NCBI RefSeq assembly: GCF_000332135.1
Contig: NZ_KB235896.1
Span: forward strand, 3,305,321-3,369,320
Source: Anabaena sp. PCC 7108
Lineage (GTDB): Bacteria; Cyanobacteriota; Cyanobacteriia; Cyanobacteriales; Nostocaceae
DNA length: 64,000 nucleotides
Direction of reading: 5' to 3'
Shown here: positions 36,256-43,852 of the stretch, in pieces
Numbering within the stretch: the first letter of the stretch is position 1
Layout of the letters: every line of letters begins with the position of its first letter
Notes under the pieces: generated by a model
What the model saw: the letters and a program-made list of their open reading frames with translations, nothing else
Databases searched by the model: none
Told to the model about the DNA's origin: nothing
Position numbers and translations under genes: made by a program

Positions 36256-36607
36256 AATTTAGATATTAGATCAAGTTTCTGGGTCAATACTCAATTCTCT
36301 CAGTTTGGCGGCTAGACGTTCAGATTTTTGTTTTTCCTTAGGACTAAAGCTGCGTGTCACACCAAAAATCTATTGTAGGGTGTGGTTCTGCAAGCTCACC
36401 AACCACGTCAGATATCAAAAATCTGTTTATTTACTAGATTTATGCAGTAGTAAAGCACCCTACCAATGTGCCAGTTGCGTAAGTCCTGTTCCTGTTTCTA
36501 TTGCTGCTTTCGGTGTAGGTATTAGCTGTGCTTGTGGGGTAATCAGGTAGAATCCTGGACATCCTGATATGGCTACGCCACGCTACGCTATCAGACAATT
36601 ATATTGT
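36256..36607. other. 352-bp gap holding inverted-repeat element copy A
   Basis: The gap lies between two minus-strand genes. The element at 36340-36487 fills nearly half. The small reading frame at 36305-36550 lies mostly in the element and is not a gene. Confidence 0.6.
36340..36487 (+). repeat. AGGACT-ended inverted-repeat element, copy A (core orientation 1)
   Basis: A 148-bp member of the family also found at 37817, 40102 and 42607. The ends are AGGACTAAAGCTGCGTGTCA and CCAGTTGCGTAAGTCCT. It has the same core orientation as copy D, but a 24-bp insertion with its own small hairpin (GTGGTT...AACCAC) follows the left GTAGGGTG. Confidence 0.85.
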
Positions 36608-37771
36608 TCAACTCTTTAATAATTCCACATTTACCAATCTCTGCAAAACTTGTTTTAACACCATCGCTGTCCAATCAATATCAGCTGCTGTCGTCTGTTT
36701 TCCCAAAGTTAACCGAATTCCCGATAAAGCTGCTTTTTCAGAATAACCCATTGCTAATAAAATCGGACTGGGGCTTAATTTTCCACTATGACAAGCAGCA
36801 CCGGCACTAATACCAATTCCCGCCAAGTTTAGCTGACGTACCAATGTTTTACCGCTGATTTTTTCCCCGTCGGCGTATTTTAAATAAAAACTGAGATGAT
36901 GAGGAAGACGATGTATTAAATCACCTGTAGGCATTAAACCAGGAATGTCTGCTAATTTAGTAAAAAGGCGATCGCGCAATCCCATCAATCTTAACCTTTC
37001 TTCCACCAATTCTTGCGCTGCTAATTCCGCAGCCACTCCAAAACTCGCAATAGCGGGTGTTGCTTGCGTCCCCGAACGCAGTCCTCTTTCTTGTCCACCT
37101 CCCCCCACCAAAGGCATTAAATCCACACCAGGACGGACATACAACGCCCCTGCACCCAAAGCACCATATAATTTATGACTAGATAGACTTAGTAAATCTA
37201 CAGGTAAAGTTTGCACATCTATAGGTAAACGTCCGGCAACTTGGACTGCATCTGTGTGAAATAAAGCACCATAAATTTTAGCAATTTTACTCAATTCCGC
37301 AATCGGTTGTACCGTCCCAACTTCACTTTGTCCGTAAATCACGGAAACTAAAACCGTGTTATGACGCAAAGCTGCTTGTAAATCTAGGGGATTGACTCTA
37401 CCTTGATGATCAACACCTAACCGGGTGACATCCCAACCCCAACTTTCTAACATTCGTGCTGGTTCAGAAATGGCAGAATGTTCGACACTAGAAATAATTA
37501 GATGTTGGGGGGAAGTGTAACATCGCGCTATCCCCATTATTGCCAAATTGTCTGCTTCGGTTCCCCCAGAAGTAAAGATAATTGATTCAGGAAGGGCGTT
37601 AATTAATCCTGCAACTTGCATTCTCGCCTGTTCCACAACCAAGGCTGAACGGTTGCCCCATTCATGTAAACTGGAAGGATTACCCCACTCTTGGGAGAGA
37701 ACTGCTTGCATGATGGCGATCGCTTCTGGACGAGTAGGAGTAGTTGCACTGTAATCTAGATATATTTGCAT
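36608..37771 (-). CDS. Cysteine desulfurase (NifS/IscS-like)
   Basis: PLP enzyme that takes sulfur from cysteine for Fe-S clusters and thio-cofactors. A 387-aa class V aminotransferase. TSGGTEADNLA is the cofactor phosphate site, His99 (SVEHSA) stacks on PLP, and Lys200 in SLSSHKLYG is the Schiff-base lysine. The active-site Cys327 lies in AGAACHSG on the mobile loop. The long GGGGQERGLRSGT motif is intact. Sequence style is NifS/IscS class I. No nif or isc neighbours, so the pathway assignment is general. Confidence 0.95.
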   Translation of the reverse strand: MQIYLDYSATTPTRPEAIAIMQAVLSQEWGNPSSLHEWGNRSALVVEQARMQVAGLINALPESIIFTSGGTEADNLAIMGIARCYTSPQHLIISSVEHSAISEPARMLESWGWDVTRLGVDHQGRVNPLDLQAALRHNTVLVSVIYGQSEVGTVQPIAELSKIAKIYGALFHTDAVQVAGRLPIDVQTLPVDLLSLSSHKLYGALGAGALYVRPGVDLMPLVGGGGQERGLRSGTQATPAIASFGVAAELAAQELVEERLRLMGLRDRLFTKLADIPGLMPTGDLIHRLPHHLSFYLKYADGEKISGKTLVRQLNLAGIGISAGAACHSGKLSPSPILLAMGYSEKAALSGIRLTLGKQTTAADIDWTAMVLKQVLQRLVNVELLKS

Positions 37772-38098
37772 AAAATCAATAATTGAGTTATACCAGGTTC
37801 GTCTATTTATTTACCTATGACTTACGCAACTGGCACATTAGTAAGGTGCGTCAGATGTCAAAAATTTGCTTATTTACTAGATTTATGCAGTAGTAAAGCA
37901 CCCTACAATAGATTTTTGGTGTGACACACAGCTTTAGTCCTATTACCAAAGAATAATTTCCCCATCTCCGTATTACTGAGTCAGTCCTAAATGCGGATCT
38001 ATGCCATTTTGACGCAGTGGGTTTTCTATATAATTCGACATACACCTTTTGGGGAATAATAAATACATTAACCCTTAATTCACTTTGATCAGATTACC
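37772..38098. other. 327-bp gap holding inverted-repeat element copy B
   Basis: The divergent region between the cysteine desulfurase gene (minus strand) and the phospholipase D-like gene (plus strand). It contains the element at 37817-37941 and about 150 bp of unremarkable AT-rich DNA upstream of 38099. Confidence 0.6.
37817..37941 (-). repeat. AGGACT-ended inverted-repeat element, copy B (core orientation 2)
   Basis: A 125-bp copy in reverse orientation. Read on the minus strand it starts AGGACTAAAGCTGTGTGTCA and has the core in the same arrangement as copy C, opposite to copies A and D. It is slightly diverged (AAGGTGC in place of AGGGTGC on one side). Confidence 0.85.
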
Positions 38099-39730
38099 GT
38101 GTCTATTTTCCCTCACAAAAGATATTTATCTTATATTTTTTTATTAATCTTCACTCTTTTTGGTTGTCAAAAAGTCCAGTCTTCAAATCAGCGTTTAGCA
38201 CCATTACCTCAAGATCCATTAATTCAAGTTTACTTTAATCATTCCCAATCTTCAGAATATCAGGAAGCTTACCGTCAAAAAACCCGCTTAGGAGATGATT
38301 TAGAAACCCAGATTGTTGATGTGATTTCCCAAGCCACATCTACTGTAGATGTAGCAGTACAAGAATTGCGTTTACCCAAAATTGCTCAAGCATTAGCTGC
38401 TAAACATAAATCTGGCGTAAAAGTGCGATTAATTTTAGAGAATAACTATTCTCGTCCTTGGAGTAATTTCACATCAGCAGAAATCCAGAAATTAGCAAAA
38501 AGAGAACAAGACCGATATCAAGAATTCCGTAAATTTGTTGATATCAATCAAGATGATCAAATCACACCTGAAGAAATTAGTCAACGAGATGCTTTAACAA
38601 TTATCCAAAATTCTAAAATACCCTGGATAGATGATACTGCTGATGGTTCTAAAGGTAGCAGTTTAATGCACCATAAATTTCTCATTGTCGATAATCGCTT
38701 TGTAATTATTACTTCCGCAAATTTCACCTTAAGTGATACCTCCGGTGATTTTACAAATTCCAGCAGTTTAGGAAACGCCAACAACTTATTAAAAATTGAT
38801 AGTCCTGAATTAACAACTTTATTTACAGAAGAGTTTAACATGATGTGGGGTGATGGAGCAGGAGGAAAACCAGATAGTATATTTGGTGTGAAAAAGCCGC
38901 TGCGTTTACCCAAACAAATCACTTTAGCCAAGACTAAAATTACCGTACATTTTTCACCGACTTCAGCAACTCAAATTTGGAGTAATACTAGTAATGGGTT
39001 AATTGGTAAAACCTTGGAAACAGCTACTAAATCGGTAGATATGGCATTATTTGTATTTTCCGATCAACAGTTAGCCAATATTTTAGAAAAGCGCCATGAC
39101 CAAAAAGTACAAATTCGGGCTTTAATTGAACCACAATTTGCCTATCGTTTTTATAGCGAAGCTTTAGATATGATGGGTTTAGCTATCAATGATAACTGTA
39201 AATATGAAATTGATAACCGTCTTTGGAAAAATCCCATTTCTACAGTTGGAGTGCCAATTTTACCCAAAGGAGATTTCCTACATCACAAATTTGCTGTCGT
39301 TGATAACCAAACTGTAATTACAGGTTCACATAATTGGTCAGAAGCGGCTAATTATGGTAATGATGAAACTTTAGTAGTCATTGAAAATCCTACAGTAGCG
39401 GCTCATTATCAACGTGAATTTAATCGACTTTACACAAATATTAAACCAGGTTTACCGCCAAGAATTCAAACTAAAATTGATGCAGAAGTCAAAAAATGTC
39501 CCCAAATCAAAACTCCTTCCTCTCTGGAAAAGTTAGAAATTAAACCAATCAATCTTAACACAGCAACCCAAGAAGAATTAGAAACTCTCCCAGGTGTAGG
39601 TAAGAAATTAGCCGAAAGGATAATTATTGCTCGTCAACAGCAAAAATTTACATCCTTACAAGACGTAGAAAAAGTTCCCGGAATTAGTGTTAAAACTTTA
39701 GAAAAATGGCAAGAACGTGTAACTTGGTAA
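38099..39730 (+). CDS. Secreted lipoprotein: phospholipase D-like with EF-hand insert and ComEA-type HhH
   Basis: A 543-aa protein from a GTG start. The signal peptide ends in a lipobox (TLFGC, Cys23), so a lipid-anchored, exported protein is predicted. Two PLD catalytic HxK(x)4D motifs are present: HHKFLIVD near residues 191-198 and HHKFAVVD near 395-402, each followed by a Ser-Ala-Asn or Ser-His-Asn strand. An EF-hand loop DINQDDQITPEE (148-159), with all ligand positions filled, is inserted before the first HKD. The C-terminus (about 483-540) is a helix-hairpin-helix module (INLNTATQEELETLPGVGKK). The set suggests a Ca-responsive extracytoplasmic nuclease or phosphodiesterase rather than a lipase, which is inference. 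Confidence 0.88.
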   Translation: MSIFPHKRYLSYIFLLIFTLFGCQKVQSSNQRLAPLPQDPLIQVYFNHSQSSEYQEAYRQKTRLGDDLETQIVDVISQATSTVDVAVQELRLPKIAQALAAKHKSGVKVRLILENNYSRPWSNFTSAEIQKLAKREQDRYQEFRKFVDINQDDQITPEEISQRDALTIIQNSKIPWIDDTADGSKGSSLMHHKFLIVDNRFVIITSANFTLSDTSGDFTNSSSLGNANNLLKIDSPELTTLFTEEFNMMWGDGAGGKPDSIFGVKKPLRLPKQITLAKTKITVHFSPTSATQIWSNTSNGLIGKTLETATKSVDMALFVFSDQQLANILEKRHDQKVQIRALIEPQFAYRFYSEALDMMGLAINDNCKYEIDNRLWKNPISTVGVPILPKGDFLHHKFAVVDNQTVITGSHNWSEAANYGNDETLVVIENPTVAAHYQREFNRLYTNIKPGLPPRIQTKIDAEVKKCPQIKTPSSLEKLEIKPINLNTATQEELETLPGVGKKLAERIIIARQQQKFTSLQDVEKVPGISVKTLEKWQERVTW

Positions 39731-40258
39731 TCTGAATATAGCGGTTCTCGGTTGAGTGAGATACAAAAACCCCACCCCCAACCCCCTCCCCGCAAGCGAG
39801 GAGGGGACTATGATGTACCTCATGTAATTATTTTTTGTGGGTTGGGTTGACGGAAGGAAACCCAACATTTACTGACGTTTGTTGGATTGCGCTATCGCTT
39901 AACTCAACCTACAACAATTATTAACTAAAAAGTATTGGATGGGACTTTTATTATGCAATTAATTTTTGCCAGTTAAATGTACAATAAAGAAATATATAAA
40001 GAGAGTGATTATGAAACAGAATCAACTCTATCTAAAGTATAATCATGCAAATCTCTACTTCTAGAAAGAGGAAAAATAATTACTAAATTACTAACATAAA
40101 TAGGACTTACGCAAGTGTCACACCAAAAATCTATTGTAGGGTGCTTTACTACTGCATAAATCTAGTAAATAAACAGATTTTTGATATCTGACGCACCCTA
40201 CCAATGTGCCAGTTGCGTAAGTCCTGATAAACGTAACTTAGATCATCGGAGTCGGTTT
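39731..40258. other. 528-bp gap with repeats, no supported gene
   Basis: It holds a hairpin CCCTCCCCGCAAGCGAGGAGGGG-type repeat near 39783-39807 and a GGGTTGGGTTGAC...AACCCAAC...TCAACCTAC block (about 39838-39912). Both look like common dispersed cyanobacterial repeats. The inverted-repeat element copy C is at 40102-40225. The stretch GGTTGAGTGAGATACAAAAA near 39753 is echoed in reverse near 54005-54025. Confidence 0.55.
40102..40225 (+). repeat. AGGACT-ended inverted-repeat element, copy C (core orientation 2)
   Basis: A 124-bp element. Its ends, AGGACTTACGCAAGTGTCAC and GTGCCAGTTGCGTAAGTCCT, form an imperfect 21-bp inverted repeat. Inside, GTAGGGTGC (40136-40144) and GCACCCTAC (40193-40201) flank a 48-bp core that is the exact reverse complement of the core in copy D, while the outer flanks keep the same orientation. 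Confidence 0.9.
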
Positions 40259-40504
40259 ATGCCTTATAACAAAATAGATGAATTACCTCAAGACATCCAA
40301 GCACGACTACCAGAACACGCACAACAGATTTTTGTTGCTGCTTTCAACGCTGCACAACATGATGGAATGAGTGAAGAAGGTGCAAAGGAAGTAGCTTGGA
40401 ATAGTGTTCATAATGAATATGAACCAGATAGCCAAGGTAACTGGCGTAGAAAACCAGAAGATCCTGCCACACATCATAAAGCTGTAACATCTGGTGGTAA
40501 TTAA
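40259..40504 (+). CDS. ChaB family protein
   Basis: An 81-aa protein. The ATG at 40259 (MPYNKIDELPQDIQARLP) is the family-typical start. Longer in-frame starts would read into the inverted-repeat element. Conserved features are LPEHAQQIFVAAFNAA, EGAKEVAWNSV and the C-terminal WRRKP. ChaB is annotated as a cation-transport regulator in E. coli, but its molecular role is poorly defined. A rho-independent terminator follows directly. Confidence 0.92.
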   Translation: MPYNKIDELPQDIQARLPEHAQQIFVAAFNAAQHDGMSEEGAKEVAWNSVHNEYEPDSQGNWRRKPEDPATHHKAVTSGGN

Positions 40505-40533
40505 TTATCTTTTAAATCTATGTTGCATTGCTG

Positions 40534-40565
40534 ACGGTTTATAATTTATGTAGACCGTTTTTTTA
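40534..40565 (+). terminator. Rho-independent terminator of the ChaB gene
   Basis: ACGGT and ACCGT pair as a short stem, extended by weak pairs, and are followed by TTTTTTTA. It lies 30 bp after the ChaB stop and just before the acetyltransferase start. Confidence 0.65.
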
Positions 40566-40579
40566 TAGCAATATGGAAT

Positions 40580-41152
40580 ATGTTAATTATTCAAAATGAA
40601 ATTAGGCTTCGTCCTATGAGAGATGATATAAATGACTATGAGTTAATGGCAAAATGGCGGACAGATGAACAAGTATTAAAATATTATGGAGGACGAGATG
40701 ATCCTCATTATCTAGAAAAAGTTATCGCCACCTATCAACCGAGAATTCAGAGAGAAGAACCTGTAATTCCCTGTATCTTCTCCTATAAAAATCAGGATAT
40801 TGGTTATTTACAATATTATTGTCTCAATCAAATACCAGAAGAAATTAGACAAATGTATTGTTTAGAAAATACAGATAATGTCTATGGAATCGACTTATTT
40901 ATCGGCGAAACTCAATATTGGAATCTAGGAATTGGGACACAAGTGCTTTCATCAGCCGTAGAATTCATTTTTACAGAACTACAAGCTGTTAGAATAGTTA
41001 TTGATCCAAGTGTAAAAAATCCTCGTGCTATCCGCTGCTATGAAAAATCTGGGTTTGTAAAAGTCAAGCTGTTACCCTCCTATGAACTGCATGAAGGTAA
41101 GTATCAGGATTGCTGGTTAATGGCAATAGACCGCAATAAATCATTACACTAA
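40580..41152 (+). CDS. GNAT acetyltransferase resembling aminoglycoside 6'-N-acetyltransferases
   Basis: A 190-aa Gcn5-related acetyltransferase. The pattern W-x-x-D...YYGG...IFSYKNQDIGYLQYY, GIDLFIG, the acetyl-CoA loop LGIGTQVLSSAV and DPSVKNPRAIRCYEKSGF strongly recalls AAC(6')-Ib/RimJ-like enzymes. In environmental bacteria such proteins may acetylate siderophores or other amines, and drug resistance cannot be claimed from sequence alone. It starts shortly after the ChaB terminator and has its own transcription start by inference. Confidence 0.88.
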   Translation: MLIIQNEIRLRPMRDDINDYELMAKWRTDEQVLKYYGGRDDPHYLEKVIATYQPRIQREEPVIPCIFSYKNQDIGYLQYYCLNQIPEEIRQMYCLENTDNVYGIDLFIGETQYWNLGIGTQVLSSAVEFIFTELQAVRIVIDPSVKNPRAIRCYEKSGFVKVKLLPSYELHEGKYQDCWLMAIDRNKSLH

Positions 41153-41191
41153 AATAAATACAAAACTGGGATTTAGCTTTCTATAAAAACC

Positions 41192-42385
41192 ATGACTCAA
41201 CCAACTACAAGAATTTGTATACTAGGTGGTGGCTTTGGTGGCCTCTACACCGCCCTCCGTTTAGGCCAATTACCTTGGGAAACTACACCAAAACCTGAAA
41301 TCATATTAGTAGATCAGAGCGATCGCTTTATCTTCTCTCCCCTTCTCTACGAACTCCTCACCGGCGAACTCCAAACCTGGGAAATTGCGCCTCCTTACCA
41401 AGAACTACTACAAGGTACAGGAGTACGTTTTCATCAAGCCATTGTCTCAGGAATTGACATAGACAAGCAACGAGTACAGTTACAAGATAGTCCAGGAATT
41501 TCCTACGACCGATTAGTATTAGCTTTAGGTGGCGAAACATCCCTAGACTTAGTACCAGGCGCGACAAAATACGCCTATCCTTTCCGTAACCTTACTGACG
41601 TTTATCGCTTAGAAGAACGCCTCCGAATTTTAGAAGCATCAAATGCAGAAAAAATTCGCGTCGCCATCGTTGGTGCTGGTTACAGTGGCGTAGAATTAGC
41701 TTGTAAACTCGCAGATAGAATTGGTGAAAAAGGACGCTTCCGCCTCATTGAAATCAGCGATCAAATTTTGCGAACTTCCCCAGAATTCAACCGTGAAGCC
41801 GCCAAAAAAGCCTTAGACACCAGAGGCGTATTTATTGACTTAGAAACCAAAGTAGTCTCAATTGGAGAAGATACCATCTCCTTAGAGTATAAAGAGCAAA
41901 TAGACGAAATTCCCGTAGATTTAGTCATCTGGACAGTAGGAACAAAAGTCAGCCCAATCATCAAAACACTACCCCTCCAGCAAAACCAGCGTGGTCAAAT
42001 TATTACAACACCTCAGCTACAAGTTCTTGAACACCCAGAAATTTTTGCATTAGGAGACCTAGCAGACTGTCTTGACGCAGAAGGAAAGCAAGTACCCGCC
42101 ACAGCCCAAGTCGCCTTTCAACAAGCCGATTATACAGCATGGAATATCTGGGCTTCATTAACCCATCGTCCCCTTCTTCCCTTCCGCTATCAACAATTAG
42201 GCGAAATGATGGCCTTGGGAGTAGACAACGCTACCCTCACGGGTTTAGGCATTAAACTAGATGGTTCTTTAGCATACATCGCCCGTCGTCTAGCTTATTT
42301 ATATAGACTACCAACTTTAGATCATCAACTCAAAGTTGGTTTTAACTGGCTAGTTCGTCCTATTCTAGAAACCATCAGTAAGTAG
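41192..42385 (+). CDS. Type II NAD(P)H dehydrogenase (NDH-2, NdbB/NDC1-like)
   Basis: A 397-aa FAD-dependent quinone oxidoreductase. The FAD-binding GGGFGGLYTALRLG lies at about residues 10-24. The second Rossmann motif for NAD(P)H is VAIVGAGYSGVELA (about 155-170). The second FAD motif is IFALGDLAD. The C-terminal region is short and amphipathic (YRLPTLDHQLKVGFNWLVRP), suitable for peripheral membrane attachment. The sequence is closer in my judgement to cyanobacterial NdbB/plant NDC1, linked to phylloquinone reduction, than to bacterial respiratory Ndh. The subclass is not certain. Confidence 0.9.
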   Translation: MTQPTTRICILGGGFGGLYTALRLGQLPWETTPKPEIILVDQSDRFIFSPLLYELLTGELQTWEIAPPYQELLQGTGVRFHQAIVSGIDIDKQRVQLQDSPGISYDRLVLALGGETSLDLVPGATKYAYPFRNLTDVYRLEERLRILEASNAEKIRVAIVGAGYSGVELACKLADRIGEKGRFRLIEISDQILRTSPEFNREAAKKALDTRGVFIDLETKVVSIGEDTISLEYKEQIDEIPVDLVIWTVGTKVSPIIKTLPLQQNQRGQIITTPQLQVLEHPEIFALGDLADCLDAEGKQVPATAQVAFQQADYTAWNIWASLTHRPLLPFRYQQLGEMMALGVDNATLTGLGIKLDGSLAYIARRLAYLYRLPTLDHQLKVGFNWLVRPILETISK

Positions 42386-43066
42386 GCACAATTCAACATA
42401 AGTATGTGAAGAAAAATTAGCGTTGCGAATCTTTCTTCCCTCCTGCCTTCTGCCTTCTACCTTACCCTAAAGATAAATATTCATACCCACTTAGGTGACA
42501 GGCGAACATAGTTCAGCTAAGATAATTGACCTATTGAAACGTTGCATACAACGGGGAGCATCCCAAATGTGTAAGTTTGTTTGTTATCTGAACTTGTAAC
42601 TTATCTAGGACTAAAGCTGCGTGTCACACTAAAAATCTGTTGTAGGGTGCGTCAGATATCAAAAATCTGTTTATTTACTAGATTTATGCAGTAGTAAAGC
42701 ACCCTACCAATGTGCCAGTTGCATAAGTCCTGTTATCTAATACCGTTTCTTGATGAAGATGCAATTTATCCTTTGTTGTAGAGCCGAGAATCCCTAACCA
42801 TGGAAAGTCTCTACCAAATCAATAAATTTAGCGCAGCTTTACATCGAATTGGTATAAGGTAAGAAATAAACAGATCGCCAAGGCATATATAAATGTATTG
42901 CTAAAGCGATATCAAAGGAACAGGGATGAAAAGATTGCGGATTAATTCCGTAATTTTAGTAAAATTGGGATGCTCTTCATACAACGTCTTTACTCATCAT
43001 GAATTCCTACTTTTTAGTTCTAATTGAACCCTATTGATTTATTAGTAAATAGCAGTCTTAATTTTC
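42386..43066. other. 681-bp gap with repeats, no supported gene
   Basis: Contents include a CCTGCCTTCTG short repeat near 42437, a TACCTTACCCTAAAGATAAA segment near 42459 that recurs near 58660, and element copy D at 42607-42731. A segment near 42828-42858 (GCGCAGCTTTACATCGAATT) resembles one near 49936-49962. The last 130 bp before the HAD gene show no clear signal. Confidence 0.55.
42607..42731 (+). repeat. AGGACT-ended inverted-repeat element, copy D (core orientation 1)
   Basis: A 125-bp element. The ends are AGGACTAAAGCTGCGTGTCA and CCAGTTGCATAAGTCCT. GTAGGGTGC (42642-42650) and GCACCCTAC (42699-42707) flank the 48-bp core 42651-42698, which is the exact reverse complement of the core of copy C. 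Confidence 0.9.
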
Positions 43067-43720
43067 ATGAAAAAACCAAAAGTTATTTTTTTAGATGCTG
43101 TAGGTACATTATTTGGTGTTAAAGGTAGCGTAGGTATAATTTATAGTCAAATAGCTCAAGAATTTGGCGTGACAGTTGCTCCTGAAACTTTGAATAAAGA
43201 ATTCATCAAAAGCTTTAAAAGCGCACCACCGCCTATATTTCTTGATGCAGATATTAAAGATATTCCCCAACGGGAATTTGATTGGTGGCAAACCATAGCC
43301 CTAAATACCTTTGAAGGTGCAGGTGTTCTCCATAAATTTTCTGATTTTCCTGCTTTTTTTACCGAACTTTATATACACTTTGGCACTCCTGAACCTTGGT
43401 ATGTCTATCCTGATGTTGTTTTAGCTTTAATCAACTGGCGACGCTTAGGAGTGGAATTGGGAGTATTATCTAATTTTGATTCCCGTTTGTACTTAGTATT
43501 ACAAGGTTTAGGACTCAAAGAATATTTTGACTCTATCACCATTTCCACTCAAGTCCGTGCTGCTAAACCAGATCCAGAAATTTTTAAAATTGCTTTAAAC
43601 AAGCATCAGTGTTGCCCAGAAGACTCATGGCACATTGGCGACAGCATAACGGATGACTATGAAGGCGCTAAAGCAGCAGGAATGAGAGGGATTTGGATTA
43701 ACCGTAATCCCAGTCTTTGA
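43067..43720 (+). CDS. HAD-superfamily hydrolase, subfamily IA
   Basis: A 217-aa HAD-fold protein. Motif I is FLDAVGTLFGV: the nucleophile Asp10 is present, but the usual second Asp (+2) is Val12. Motif II is GVLSNFDSRL, motif III Lys is in RAAKPDPEIF, and motif IV is HIGDSITDDYEGAKAAG. The cap is helical, between motifs I and II. The loss of the +2 acid/base Asp argues against ordinary phosphatase activity. HDHD3-like and dehalogenase-like members differ at this position. The substrate is unknown. Confidence 0.88.
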   Translation: MKKPKVIFLDAVGTLFGVKGSVGIIYSQIAQEFGVTVAPETLNKEFIKSFKSAPPPIFLDADIKDIPQREFDWWQTIALNTFEGAGVLHKFSDFPAFFTELYIHFGTPEPWYVYPDVVLALINWRRLGVELGVLSNFDSRLYLVLQGLGLKEYFDSITISTQVRAAKPDPEIFKIALNKHQCCPEDSWHIGDSITDDYEGAKAAGMRGIWINRNPSL

Positions 43721-43852
43721 TACCGTAATTATACTGTCAATATAAGTTTGTGGTGTAAATTTTTCTTGCAAAGAATATATATAGCCATATTCATAAGTTA
43801 TCACTGTTACGCTAGAAAATAAATTCTTAAGTAATTCGGGTAGTGGTAACAA

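Noticed and set aside
36305-36550. 81-codon frame
   Set aside because: Covers element copy A and has no family match or ribosome site.
40181-40258. Longer N-terminus for the ChaB gene
   Set aside because: The added residues come from the AGGACT element; the family starts at MPYNKIDELP.
40580-41152. Calling the acetyltransferase an antibiotic-resistance gene
   Set aside because: The fold resembles AAC(6'), but chromosomal relatives often have other substrates, so sequence alone does not support it.
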